Assembly (NCBI GenBank): GCA_004555245.1
Contig: SFIS01000029.1
Coordinates: forward strand, 1-33,836
Length of the DNA: 33,836 nt
Source: Bacteroidales bacterium
GTDB taxonomy: Bacteria; Bacteroidota; Bacteroidia; Bacteroidales; Bacteroidaceae
Direction: 5' to 3'
How positions within the stretch are numbered: position 1 is the stretch's first letter; each line of letters opens with the position of its first letter. The notes below the pieces were generated by a model. That model was not told where the DNA came from. It was given only the letters and a program-made list of their open reading frames with translations, and did not search any database. Positions 6,150 to 14,594 of the stretch are shown here, piece by piece. The position numbers were made by a program, and so were the translations under genes.

Positions 6150-7450
6150 TGTCTTGTGATGTTTGCGCCGAGGGCGTTGAGACGTTGTTCTATGTCCTGG
6201 TATCCGCGGTCGATCTGTGCGATGTTCGCAATGCGCGACGTGCCGTCGGCAGAGAGGGCTGCGATGAGCAGGGCTATGCCGGCCCTGATGTCGGGCGACG
6301 TCATCCTTCCGGCCGTGAGGCGGCGTGTGTGGTTGAGGCCTACGACGACGGCGCGGTGCGGGTCGCAGAGGATGATGTTGGCTCCCATGTCTATGAGTTT
6401 GTCAACGAAGAAGAGTCGCGATTCGAACATTTTCTGATGGAAGAGTACGGAGCCGTTTGCCTGTGTCGCGACAACGAGGAGCACGCTGAGCAGGTCGGGT
6501 GTCAGTCCGGGCCACGGTGCATCGGCAAGCGTCATGATGGTGCCGTCGATGAACGAATCGACGGTGTATGTGTCGTGGTGGGGGATGAAGAGGTCGTCGC
6601 CCATCTCTATCACCTCGATGCCGAGGCGGCGAAAGGCGTCGGGTATGATGCCGAGATCGGGCACCGACACATTCTTTATCTGCACTCCGTTGCCGACCAT
6701 GGCAGACATTCCGATGAACGAGCCTACCTCTATCATATCGGGCAGGACGCGGTGTGTGCAGCCGTGAAGAGCGTCAACGCCCCTGATGCGCAGGAGGTTG
6801 CTGCCAATGCCCTCGATGTCGGCGCCCATGGCGTTGAGCATGCGGCAGAGCTGCTGTATGTATGGTTCGCAGGCGGCGTTGTAGATTGTGGTGTCGCCTT
6901 GTGCCAGTACGGCGGCCATGATGATGTTTGCCGTGCCGGTCACCGAAGCCTCGTCAAGGAGCATGTATGTGCCTTTCAGGACATCGGCCCTGAGCTCATA
7001 GACATTCCTGCCCTCGACATGGCGGAAGTCTGCGCCGAGCTTGGAGAATCCGAGGAAATGGGTGTCGAGGCGGCGGCGCCCTATCTTGTCGCCGCCGGGC
7101 TTTGCCACGACGGCACGGCGGAAGCGTCCGAGAAGCGGGCCTATCATAAGCACGGAGCCTCTCAGCGAGGCGCACTTGCGTATGAAGTCGTCGCTCTCGA
7201 GATAGTCGAGGTTGAGCCGGTCGGCCTGGAAGGTGTATTCGTTGCGCGAATGCCGCGTCACTCTGACGCCTATGTCGGTGAGGAGCCTGATGAGGTTGTT
7301 GACATCAAGGATATCGGGGATGTTGGAGATGCGCACCGGCTCGGAGGTGAGGAGTGAGGCACAGACCACCTGCAGCGTCTCGTTTTTCGCGCCTTGGGGA
7401 GTGATGGTGCCGCTCAGCGGCCTGCCTCCTTCGATGATGAATGTATCCAT
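6146..7450 (-). CDS. murA: UDP-N-acetylglucosamine 1-carboxyvinyltransferase MurA (Asp at the fosfomycin Cys position)
   Basis: MurA transfers enolpyruvate from phosphoenolpyruvate to UDP-GlcNAc, the first committed step of peptidoglycan synthesis in the cytoplasm. The 434-residue protein has the EPSP-synthase-like double fold, with catalytic Lys22 in GAKNETLQ. The active-site loop reads KPGGDKIGRRRLD, so residue 121 is Asp where the Escherichia coli enzyme has Cys115, the residue alkylated by fosfomycin. A Cys-to-Asp change is an established cause of fosfomycin insensitivity in MurA of Mycobacterium tuberculosis and Chlamydia. The gene is 69 bases after the DUF4290 gene and is coupled to rimM. 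Confidence 0.96.
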   Translation of the reverse strand: MDTFIIEGGRPLSGTITPQGAKNETLQVVCASLLTSEPVRISNIPDILDVNNLIRLLTDIGVRVTRHSRNEYTFQADRLNLDYLESDDFIRKCASLRGSVLMIGPLLGRFRRAVVAKPGGDKIGRRRLDTHFLGFSKLGADFRHVEGRNVYELRADVLKGTYMLLDEASVTGTANIIMAAVLAQGDTTIYNAACEPYIQQLCRMLNAMGADIEGIGSNLLRIRGVDALHGCTHRVLPDMIEVGSFIGMSAMVGNGVQIKNVSVPDLGIIPDAFRRLGIEVIEMGDDLFIPHHDTYTVDSFIDGTIMTLADAPWPGLTPDLLSVLLVVATQANGSVLFHQKMFESRLFFVDKLIDMGANIILCDPHRAVVVGLNHTRRLTAGRMTSPDIRAGIALLIAALSADGTSRIANIAQIDRGYQDIEQRLNALGANITRQ

Positions 7451-7519
7451 GTTTCTTTCAGTTGACGGGGCTTTTGTTTTCTTTTTTTGACGACAACAGT
7501 TACAAAACGGACAACAACA

Positions 7520-8125
7520 CTACTTCCGTTTCTTCTTCTTTGTCTTTTCTTCCGGTTTCTTGTCTATGACGATGAACTCGAAGGTGAACTTCTTGGGGTC
7601 GATCTGTATCAGTCCGTCAGTGAACTTTGCGATGTCCGATATGATGCGGTCATTGTCGGGCGAGGCGTTGCCGTACATCACGAGGTCGCGTTTCATCTGG
7701 TTGGCAACGAGGCGTGTCAGTTCGTCGCGCTCCTTTCCTTCGGGCATAGACTTGATATGTTCGAGTGTCTCGAAGACAAGGTTGCCGTAGTGTCTGACGG
7801 GTATGCGGTGTTTCGGATACGGCAGCTGGGACGGCCGCTGCTTTATCTTCTCTGCCGTGGTGACCTCATAGGGATAGTCGATGTCGAGCCTGAAGTTGCT
7901 GATGATGGCGAGATGGTCCCACAGCCGGTGCTTGTAGTCGGGCAGCTGTCGCAGTGTGGGGAACATCAGCTCCATGATTTTGACAATCTTCTCGGCACAC
8001 TCCTGCCGCTGTCTCCTGTCGGGCAGTGCGATGCAGTGCTCAACCATGAGATGTATGCTTCTGCCGTACTCGGGCATACGCAGTTTCTCGCGCTGCGTGT
8101 TGTAATCCATTCCGTTGATGTTCAT
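7520..8125 (-). CDS. DUF4290 family conserved protein
   Basis: The product has 201 residues, is soluble and mostly helical, and ends in a strongly basic Lys-rich tail (EEKTKKKKRK). It opens MNINGMDYNTQREKLRMPEYGR, which matches the DUF4290 family as I remember it, a family largely confined to Bacteroidetes and without known function. The start at 8125 is fixed by an ATGA overlap with the tsaB stop; the much longer open frame extending to 8746 lies across tsaB in another frame and is a shadow. Coupling to tsaB and closeness to murA suggest a housekeeping role. The basic tail hints at nucleic acid or ribosome contact, which is inference. Confidence 0.85.
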   Translation of the reverse strand: MNINGMDYNTQREKLRMPEYGRSIHLMVEHCIALPDRRQRQECAEKIVKIMELMFPTLRQLPDYKHRLWDHLAIISNFRLDIDYPYEVTTAEKIKQRPSQLPYPKHRIPVRHYGNLVFETLEHIKSMPEGKERDELTRLVANQMKRDLVMYGNASPDNDRIISDIAKFTDGLIQIDPKKFTFEFIVIDKKPEEKTKKKKRK

Positions 8126-8814
8126 AGGGTTTTCCTGGGTTTTATGGCTACAAAATCCTTGAGATAGAAAGGTTCGAAATATGCCACGTCTTCTGTCTTC
8201 CGTGTAATGAGACGCTTCTCCGCAAGGGGTGACATATTCTTTGCCAACGGCTGTATGTTGTCGATGAAATGTGCGTTGGGGTGGGTGATGACAGACTTGC
8301 ACTTCTCCGCTCCGTCTCCGAAGAAATATACGGGATGCCGCGCGAGCATCTCGTCGTATGCCCCGGGCTCCACCACCTCGGCGCGTATTTCTCTCACCGT
8401 GTGCAGCGCGCGGTCGTAGAGAGCGGAATAGACCTCCATGCGCCGCGCGTCTATCATGGGGCAGAGGAGGGCGTCGGCGGGCAGGTCGTCGTGGCGCAGC
8501 AGCACGGGCACTGCCAGCAGCTCGAGTGTGGGGACGGCGACGAGGGGGAGGTTCAAGGCATAGCAGATGCCTTTTGCCATCGACACGCCGATGCGCAGCC
8601 CGGTGTACGAGCCGGGCCCCATCGACACGGCGACGGCGTCGAGGGGGATGGCGTGGCTGTCGGCGAAGCTCAGCGCGGCATCCACAAACGTGCCGATGCG
8701 CTCGTTGTGGTTCTGGCCGGAACGGTCCTCGTCGTGATATATGCACTGCCCGTCTTCGCTAAGGGCGACAGAACAGACCGTGGTGCTTGTTTCGATATGC
8801 AGGATGCAAGACAT
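8122..8814 (-). CDS. tsaB: tRNA threonylcarbamoyladenosine biosynthesis protein TsaB
   Basis: The protein has 230 residues from the ATG at 8814 (MSCILHIETSTTVCSVAL, the normal N-terminus; the frame is open ten codons further). It is an ASKHA-fold protein that partners TsaD and TsaE in making t6A at position 37 of ANN-decoding tRNAs. The family motif GPGSYTGLRIG is near residue 67, and MIDARRMEVYSALY near residue 112 matches the dimer region. It is the first gene of the minus-strand block and faces yicC across a shared promoter region; its stop overlaps the DUF4290 start. Confidence 0.94.
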   Translation of the reverse strand: MSCILHIETSTTVCSVALSEDGQCIYHDEDRSGQNHNERIGTFVDAALSFADSHAIPLDAVAVSMGPGSYTGLRIGVSMAKGICYALNLPLVAVPTLELLAVPVLLRHDDLPADALLCPMIDARRMEVYSALYDRALHTVREIRAEVVEPGAYDEMLARHPVYFFGDGAEKCKSVITHPNAHFIDNIQPLAKNMSPLAEKRLITRKTEDVAYFEPFYLKDFVAIKPRKTL

Positions 8815-8889
8815 GGCTTTACGCTTTGTTTCACAATGGCGCAATGGCTGCGCACACCGTGAAAATTCTATAAATATTTAATTTATGTG

Positions 8890-8897
8890 CAAATTTA
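8890..8897 (-). promoter_or_regulatory. Candidate -7 box for the tsaB block
   Basis: TAAATTTG on the minus strand (8897-8890) fits the Bacteroidetes TAnnTTTG box and lies 75 bases upstream of the tsaB start in the AT-rich divergent gap. No good TTTG box was found 19-21 bases upstream. Confidence 0.45.
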
Positions 8898-8920
8898 ATA
8901 CTTTTTTCTCAGAAAATTTG

Positions 8921-8928
8921 TACTTTTG
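8921..8928 (+). promoter_or_regulatory. Candidate -7 box for yicC
   Basis: TACTTTTG fits the Bacteroidetes TAnnTTTG box. It lies 26 bases ahead of the yicC start, in the AT-rich (8870-8940) stretch shared with the divergent tsaB block. The upstream -33 region is poor. Confidence 0.55.
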
Positions 8929-8954
8929 CATAAATTTAACGTACAACCACGAAA

Positions 8955-9827
8955 ATGATACAGTCAATGACAGGTTTTGGCAAAGCGACAGCCGCTTTCG
9001 CCCATAAGAAGATAAACGTAGAGATAAAGTCGCTCAACTCCAAGGCTCTGGACCTCTCCACACGCATCGCGCCGCTATACAGGGAGAAGGAGATGGAGAT
9101 ACGCCAGCTCATCGCCGATGTCCTGAAGCGCGGCAAGGTGGAGTTTGCGATATGGATTGACACCGACGCCACGGGCAACAACAACACCATCAACGCCGAC
9201 ATGGTGGAGTTCTACTATCAGAAGATAAACGAGATAGCCTATCACAAAGACATCTCGCTCGCCATGGACTGGAACACTCTGCTGCGTCTGCCCGACGTGA
9301 TGAGCCGCACCGAGACAGAGGAACTGGGCGAGGAAGAATGGGCCGTGGCGCTGGACACCATCAACGAGGCCCTCGCACAGCTCGTTGAGTTCCGCAAGCA
9401 GGAGGGCGCCGCACTGCAACGGAAATTCACCGAGAAGATAGACAACATACAGAGTCTGCAGAAAGAACTGGAGCAATACGAGAAGGTGCGCACGGAGAAG
9501 ATACGCCAGCGCATCACAGAACAGCTCGAACTGCTGAACGCCGTGGATTATGACAAGAACAGGCTGGAGCAGGAGCTTATCTACTACATCGAGAAACTCG
9601 ACATCTCGGAAGAGAAGCAACGCCTGACAAACCACCTGCAGTATTTCCGCGAGACAATGCTGCTCGACGAGCCGACCGGCAAGAAACTGGGATTCATAGC
9701 GCAGGAGATGGGACGCGAGATAAACACCACCGGCTCGAAAAGCAACCACGCGGAGATGCAGAACATCGTGGTGAAGATGAAAGACGAACTGGAGCAGATA
9801 AAAGAGCAGGTGCTGAACGCATTGTAA
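8955..9827 (+). CDS. yicC: YicC/YloC family endoribonuclease
   Basis: The protein has 290 residues with both family signatures: the N-terminal MIQSMTGFGKA and the C-terminal stretch from DEPTGKKLGF through GREINTTGSK to the terminal EQVLNAL. The middle is a long helical, coiled-coil-like region (about residues 140-220). Escherichia coli YicC and Bacillus YloC are endoribonucleases acting on RNA in the cytoplasm. The gene is first in a yicC-gmk-nadD series that is usual in Bacteroidetes, followed by gmk after 80 bases. Confidence 0.93.
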   Translation: MIQSMTGFGKATAAFAHKKINVEIKSLNSKALDLSTRIAPLYREKEMEIRQLIADVLKRGKVEFAIWIDTDATGNNNTINADMVEFYYQKINEIAYHKDISLAMDWNTLLRLPDVMSRTETEELGEEEWAVALDTINEALAQLVEFRKQEGAALQRKFTEKIDNIQSLQKELEQYEKVRTEKIRQRITEQLELLNAVDYDKNRLEQELIYYIEKLDISEEKQRLTNHLQYFRETMLLDEPTGKKLGFIAQEMGREINTTGSKSNHAEMQNIVVKMKDELEQIKEQVLNAL

Positions 9828-9907
9828 CGGAATGCGGCCGTGCCACCGACGGCATCCGGAGAAACACTACAATACTGACCGAAAAAGAAAAACAAGAACA
9901 GAAAGAT

Positions 9908-10483
9908 ATGTCACAGGGCAAACTTCTCATATTCAGCGCGCCAAGCGGCAGCGGCAAGTCAACCATCGTGCAATGGCTGATGAAGGTGCATCCGGAACTG
10001 AACATGCACTTCTCAATATCATGCACCACACGCCAGCCGAGAGGGACGGAGCGCGACGGAGTGGAATATTTCTTCATCTCTCCCGACACTTTCCGCGACA
10101 AGATAGCCAAGGGCGAGTTCGTGGAATACGAAGAGGTATATACCGACAAATTCTACGGCACGCTGCGCCAGCAGGTAGAGCGGCAGACGGAAGCGGGAGA
10201 GAACGTCGTCTTCGATGTCGATGTGAAGGGCGGCTGCAACATCAAGGGGCAGTACGGCGCCCGGGCTCTCAGCATTTTCATACAGCCGCCGTCGGTAGAA
10301 GAGCTGCGCCGGAGACTCGTGGCACGCGCCACCGACGCGCCCGACGTTATAGAAGAGCGTCTCGCAAAGGCTGCCTACGAGCTCACGTTCGCCAAAGACT
10401 TTGATGTCGTCATCGTCAACGACGACCTCGAGAAGGCGAAAGCCGAGGCGCTGAGCGTCATTTCCGCATTTCTCAACAGTTAG
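9908..10483 (+). CDS. gmk: Guanylate kinase
   Basis: Gmk phosphorylates GMP to GDP with ATP. The 191-residue protein carries a P-loop SAPSGSGKST (residues 10-19). The GMP-binding segment follows (SCTTRQPRGTERDGVEYFF, residues 38-56), and the lid region has the arginines RRRLVARATD. The start has an AGAAAG purine run just upstream. It is three bases from nadD, so the pair is surely co-transcribed. Confidence 0.97.
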   Translation: MSQGKLLIFSAPSGSGKSTIVQWLMKVHPELNMHFSISCTTRQPRGTERDGVEYFFISPDTFRDKIAKGEFVEYEEVYTDKFYGTLRQQVERQTEAGENVVFDVDVKGGCNIKGQYGARALSIFIQPPSVEELRRRLVARATDAPDVIEERLAKAAYELTFAKDFDVVIVNDDLEKAKAEALSVISAFLNS

Positions 10484-10486
10484 GCG

Positions 10487-11074
10487 ATGAAAGCGACAGG
10501 ACTGTTCGGCGGTTCGTTCGACCCCATCCACAACGCCCACGTGCGCCTCGCCGCCACCTTCCGCGACGCGCTGCAGCTCGACGAGGTATGGTTTCTCGTC
10601 ACGCCGCAGAATCCGTGGAAGCGCGACAGCAGCCTCTCTGCCGACCGCCACCGGCTGAACATGGTGAGGCTCGCCGTAGAGGGCGAGGCGGGGCTGGTGG
10701 CCTCCGACTATGAGTTCAGCCTGCCATCGCCGTCCTACACCTTCCAGACGCTGCGCCATCTGCGCCACGACTATCCCGACACCGTGTTCACGCTGCTTGT
10801 CGGGGGAGACAACTGGGAGGCGTTCGACCATTGGGCGGAATACGGGGAAATCCTCTCTCACCACACCGTAGCCGTCTATCCGCGACCGGGACACACCGTC
10901 GCCACGCCGCAGAGCATCGCCGAGAGGGGATGGCAGCCCGTCATCCTGGAGGCGCAGCAGATGGACATCAGCAGCACGGAAATCAGAAGGCTGGCGGCGG
11001 AGAACGGCGACTTCGACAGCCTCGTACATCCTGACGTGGCGCAATATATAAAGAGGTATGGGTTGTACGGCTGA
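10487..11074 (+). CDS. nadD: Nicotinate-nucleotide adenylyltransferase
   Basis: NadD adenylates nicotinate mononucleotide to make deamido-NAD. The 195-residue protein has the nucleotidyltransferase signature GGSFDPIHNAH (residues 8-18, His15 and His18), the family's VTPQNPWK segment near residue 38, and the C-terminal ISSTEIRRL motif. It ends the yicC-gmk-nadD series; the large repeat-bearing gap begins at its stop. Confidence 0.96.
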   Translation: MKATGLFGGSFDPIHNAHVRLAATFRDALQLDEVWFLVTPQNPWKRDSSLSADRHRLNMVRLAVEGEAGLVASDYEFSLPSPSYTFQTLRHLRHDYPDTVFTLLVGGDNWEAFDHWAEYGEILSHHTVAVYPRPGHTVATPQSIAERGWQPVILEAQQMDISSTEIRRLAAENGDFDSLVHPDVAQYIKRYGLYG

Positions 11075-11130
11075 TTATTTTTGCCGACGGCTGATACTGT
11101 TTTACTGGCAAGTTGGTGGCTTATAGTGGT

Positions 11131-11174
11131 CTTTGACAGGGAAAGCGGCAGCTTCTGACGGGGAAAGCGGCAGC
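11131..11174. repeat. 22-bp repeat family A, two copies
   Basis: Two adjacent 22-base units start at 11131 and 11153. They share a TTTGAC/TCTGAC core followed by GGGAAAGCGGCAGC. The core matches that of the next repeat family. Confidence 0.75.
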
Positions 11175-11186
11175 ACTGAAAGCAAC

Positions 11187-11303
11187 CATACGAACTTTTG
11201 ACTGCTATCATACGAACTTTCGACTGCTATCATACGAACTTTTGACTGCTACCATACGAACTTTCGACTGCTACCATACGAACTTTCGACTGCTACCATA
11301 CGG
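11187..11303. repeat. 22-bp repeat family B, five copies plus a partial
   Basis: Five contiguous 22-base units start at 11187, 11209, 11231, 11253 and 11275, with a partial one at 11297. Each begins CATACGAACTTTYGACTGC and ends in TAT or TAC. The varying base (Y) creates in three copies the small dyad CGAA-CT-TTCG. The units touch without spacers, so this is not a CRISPR array. Confidence 0.92.
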
Positions 11304-11338
11304 TCACGACATTGTCTTTCCGGAACCATAATTCATAG

Positions 11339-11398
11339 CCTCTGGCACCGCCACCCAATACCTCTGACACCGCCACTTTGTGCCTCTTGCGCCATAAA
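11339..11398. repeat. 22-bp repeat family C, three degenerate copies
   Basis: Units start at 11339, 11361 and 11383, again exactly 22 bases apart. They share CCTCTGRCACCGCCAC in the first two copies and CCTCTTGCGCC in the third. The CTCTGAC core resembles the TTYGAC cores of families A and B. Confidence 0.7.
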
Positions 11399-11513
11399 CC
11401 TTACTGGCAAGAGGGCGAGGACGGCGAAAGCAACTTCATGTATCATATATTATCATCATACGTTCAGACCTTTCTGCAGCAAGCACGCTGACAACCCCCA
11501 AAACCAGCATCGA

Positions 11514-13346
11514 ATGTCCAAACTCTCAAAAATCCTCTCTCTCGCCACCGCCCCGATAGCGCGCAACCCGGAATATTGCGTCTTCATGTATGCCCTGTGC
11601 ATGGTTTCGGCCCTCTGCACGGTGAAATACGAGTGGAAGCAGGAACTATACGGCTATGCGTGGTGCGAGACATGGGTATGGGTGTATGTCACCGCCGCCC
11701 TGCTCGCCCTGCTCCCGCTCGCCGCCCGGCGCATCGTGCGGGGCGTCATCTATGCGGTTTGCTACACTGTCTCTATAGTTGACGTGTACTGTTTAGTGAA
11801 GTTTGATTCTGCCCTCAATCCGTCGATACTCATGCTGATGGGCGAGACCGACACGCGCGAGGCGGGAGAGTTCCTGTCACAGTATGTCACGGCAGACATC
11901 CTCGCCACGAATGTGGGATGGGTGCTGCTGGTGCTGCTGCTGCATATCGTGTGGAGCATAATGCGTGTCTCGGGTGTCCCGCACATCCTCCGCCGTATTT
12001 CCGGGGCCGTCACGGCATTCCTCTCGCGCCGGCGCATCTGGCTGGCTGTCCCCGTCGCCACAGCCACCGCGGTGTGCCTTGTGCTCAGCCTCGACAACCT
12101 GAAAGCCATGCACACGCTGCTCAGCCTGCAGAACATCGGCGACGTAGAGCACCGCCTGACGGAGAAGAAGCACGGCGAGCAGTTTCTCCCCCTCTATCGC
12201 GCCGTGTTCAGCGTCTATGCCAACCGTCTGACCGCGAAGCAGGTTGACGTGCTGCGCAAGGTGGCGGAGACGGTCGTCACGGACAGCTGCACCTTCCGTT
12301 CGCCGGAAATCGTGTTCATCATCGGCGAGGCATACAGCAAGCGACATTCGCAACTCTACGGCTACGCCCTCCCCACCACGCCGCGCCAGGCAGAGATGCA
12401 GCGGCGCGGAGAACTGGTGCCCTTCACCGATGTCATATCGCCCTGGAACCTCACGAGCTTCGTCTTCAAGCACATAATGTCAACCTACGCCGTGGGAGAC
12501 AAGGGCGACTGGTGCGACTACCCGCTCTTCTGCCAAGTCTTCCGCAAGGCAGGCTATCATGTCACGTTCCTAACCAACGAGTTCCTCCCGCAGCCCAAGC
12601 AGCAGGTGTTCGACTTCAGCGGAGGTTTCTTCCTCAACGACCCGCAGCTCTCAAGCCTGCAGTTTGACAGGCGCAACACACGCCTGCACGTATTCGACGC
12701 CGGGCTCCTCGCCGACTATCGCATGATAGAAGAGGAACGCGAGGCTGACGGCGACACGCTGCAGAAAGGCAACCTCACCGTCTTCCATCTCATAGGGCAG
12801 CATCAGGAATACCGTCTGCGCTGTCCCAACTCGCGACGCAAGTTCACGGTCGAGGACTATGCCGACCGCACCGACCTCACCAACACGCGCTGGAAACGCA
12901 ACCTCTGCGCCTACGACAACGCCACGCTCTACAACGATTCTGTCGTAGCAGCCATCACCGCGATGTTCAGAGAGAAAGACGCCATAGTGATCTACATGCC
13001 CGACCATGGCGAGGAGGTACACTCGCGCGAGCTGCCGCATTTCTTCGGACGTATGCACTCGACAAAGATAGTGAAGCGCCTGGCGCGCGAAGAGTTCGAG
13101 ATTCCGTTCTGGATATGGGCCTCGCCCGCCTACCGCAAGCAGCGTCCCGAGCTGTGGGCGGAGATACGCCGCAGCGCCGCCCTGCCCTACATGACAGACG
13201 CCATCCCGCACCTGCTCTTCTATCTCGCTGGCATACACTGCCCGTACTACCGCCCCGACCTGAACATCCTGTCGCCGGCGTACAACGCCGGACGTCCGAG
13301 AATCATAAAACGGCAGGTGGACTACGATGTCCTGATGAACGAATGA
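11514..13346 (+). CDS. Phosphoethanolamine-transferase-like membrane sulfatase-fold enzyme
   Basis: The 610-residue protein has five predicted membrane spans in its first 195 residues and then a periplasmic alkaline-phosphatase-fold domain. This is the layout of EptA/CptA enzymes that move phosphoethanolamine from phosphatidylethanolamine to lipid A or core sugars. Likely metal and catalytic residues are visible: Glu272 in IIGEAYS, Thr288 in the PTTP segment (the phosphorylated Thr position), His430 in LIGQHQEY, and Asp497-His498 in YMPDHGEEV. The acceptor cannot be read from the sequence. It opens a plus-strand series with two acyltransferases and follows the 22-bp repeat region, which is therefore its leader or promoter region. 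Confidence 0.85.
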   Translation: MSKLSKILSLATAPIARNPEYCVFMYALCMVSALCTVKYEWKQELYGYAWCETWVWVYVTAALLALLPLAARRIVRGVIYAVCYTVSIVDVYCLVKFDSALNPSILMLMGETDTREAGEFLSQYVTADILATNVGWVLLVLLLHIVWSIMRVSGVPHILRRISGAVTAFLSRRRIWLAVPVATATAVCLVLSLDNLKAMHTLLSLQNIGDVEHRLTEKKHGEQFLPLYRAVFSVYANRLTAKQVDVLRKVAETVVTDSCTFRSPEIVFIIGEAYSKRHSQLYGYALPTTPRQAEMQRRGELVPFTDVISPWNLTSFVFKHIMSTYAVGDKGDWCDYPLFCQVFRKAGYHVTFLTNEFLPQPKQQVFDFSGGFFLNDPQLSSLQFDRRNTRLHVFDAGLLADYRMIEEEREADGDTLQKGNLTVFHLIGQHQEYRLRCPNSRRKFTVEDYADRTDLTNTRWKRNLCAYDNATLYNDSVVAAITAMFREKDAIVIYMPDHGEEVHSRELPHFFGRMHSTKIVKRLAREEFEIPFWIWASPAYRKQRPELWAEIRRSAALPYMTDAIPHLLFYLAGIHCPYYRPDLNILSPAYNAGRPRIIKRQVDYDVLMNE

Positions 13347-13423
13347 CACGCGACGCAAGGCACACCCCACCCCACCCACAACTGGCACCCGGCATTCCGG
13401 AACGCCATCCCATCCCACCGAAC

Positions 13424-14551
13424 ATGACAAAAGAGAAACTCACACGACAACAGACAGCCGCCATGCGCGGCATCGCCATCCTCGCCATCGTGCTGCACAA
13501 CTTCGCCCACTGGCTCCGCCCGATGGTGAAAGAAAACGAATATGCCTTCGCACAGCATAATGCCGACCGCCTCATGACAGAGCTGCTGCACCCGTCCGCC
13601 GTACTGCCGGCACATCTGCTCTCGTTCTTCGGACACTACGGCGTGCCCGTCTTCATCTTCCTCAGCGCCTACGGCTTGGTGATGAAATACGAGAGCGGCA
13701 CAGCAGCCCCTGCCGCTCCCGCCCCGCCGTCCTCGCCGGGCGCCGTCCTCCCGGCCATAAGGCAGGCGGGCGATTTCATCATCCGCCACTGGCTCAAGCT
13801 CTTCTGCATGATGATTGTAGGCTATGCCGCGTTCGTCATGACAGACTTTATGACGCCCCGTCCACACCATTACGAGTTCTGGAACATTGTCGGACAGCTC
13901 GGCATGTTCAGCAATCTCTACGCCGACCCCGACCATGCCATCTGGCCCGGACCCTACTGGTATTTCGGGCTGATGGTGCAGATCTACATCTTCTACCGCC
14001 TTTTCCTCTACAACGGCGACAGCCCCCTGACGGGCAGGAAGAGTTTCCTCTTCTCGCAGTTCACGACCTTTGCTGTCCTCGCGGCGACACTCTTCGCACA
14101 GTATCTCTTCTCTCCTGAAGGCGATGCGCTGACGTGGTACCGCTACAACCTCTTCGGTTCGCAGCCCGTCTTCACCTTCGCCCTGCTGTGGACAAGGGCC
14201 AAGACCTCAGCCACCGAAGTCCCGCGCCGGCGCAACCTCGTCATTTTCCTCGTCTCCTCCCTGCTCACTGTTGTCATGAGCCTGTGGTTCGCGACATGGA
14301 TTTTCGTGCCCTTCGCCGTCTGTCTCGCCACGGTGTCGCTTGTCCGCGTGCTTCCCGCAGTAGTGCTGAAGGCCCTGGAATGGGTGGGCGGCATATCCGC
14401 CGCGATGTTCGTGTGCCACCCCATCACACGCAAGGTGCTTATCCCCATCGCCCACAGCGGCGACATCTACGCCGGACTGCTGCTGTATCTCGTAGCCACC
14501 GTCATGCTCTCACTCCTCTTCCGCCGCCTCATAGCCGGCGTGACACGATAG
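13424..14551 (+). CDS. Acyltransferase-3 family membrane protein (first copy)
   Basis: The product has 375 residues and about ten membrane spans. The acyltransferase-3 signature appears at the N-terminus: a conserved Arg and His in AAMRGIAILAIVLHNF (about residues 12-27), then PVFIFLSAYGLVM. The ATG at 13424 is chosen because the frame, though open to 13115, would otherwise run inside the previous gene. Such proteins O-acylate (usually O-acetylate) sugars of lipopolysaccharide, capsule or peptidoglycan at the inner membrane. A proline/alanine-rich insert lies near residues 92-106. The natural substrate is unknown. Confidence 0.86.
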   Translation: MTKEKLTRQQTAAMRGIAILAIVLHNFAHWLRPMVKENEYAFAQHNADRLMTELLHPSAVLPAHLLSFFGHYGVPVFIFLSAYGLVMKYESGTAAPAAPAPPSSPGAVLPAIRQAGDFIIRHWLKLFCMMIVGYAAFVMTDFMTPRPHHYEFWNIVGQLGMFSNLYADPDHAIWPGPYWYFGLMVQIYIFYRLFLYNGDSPLTGRKSFLFSQFTTFAVLAATLFAQYLFSPEGDALTWYRYNLFGSQPVFTFALLWTRAKTSATEVPRRRNLVIFLVSSLLTVVMSLWFATWIFVPFAVCLATVSLVRVLPAVVLKALEWVGGISAAMFVCHPITRKVLIPIAHSGDIYAGLLLYLVATVMLSLLFRRLIAGVTR

Positions 14552-14594
14552 CCGTCCGGCCTCTACAAACCACATTCATCACCTCCTTACCATC

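Larger units (their letters stand above)
11075..11513. other. 439-base intergenic region with 22-bp periodic repeats
   Basis: No convincing gene lies here. From 11131 to about 11400 the region is built of three sets of 22-bp units. Both ends are flanked by the direct repeat TTACTGGCAAG (11102-11112 and 11401-11411), and GAAAGCAAC occurs at 11178 and 11426. A TATTTTTG box at 11076-11083 could be a promoter -7 element for the next gene, giving a leader of over 400 bases, but its -33 box is missing. Confidence 0.7.

Noticed and set aside
6095..7357. 420-codon plus-strand frame over rimM and murA
   Set aside because: Shadow of murA, which has complete family motifs on the other strand.
10019..11044. 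341-codon minus-strand frame over gmk and nadD
   Set aside because: Antisense shadow of two genes with clear catalytic motifs.
11076..11083. TATTTTTG promoter-like box right after nadD
   Set aside because: It fits TAnnTTTG, but there is no TTTG at 19-21 bases upstream and the start would be over 400 bases before the next gene; mentioned only in the intergenic entry.
11187..11303. Possible CRISPR array
   Set aside because: Units are contiguous, 22 bases long and nearly identical throughout, with no unique spacers and no cas genes.
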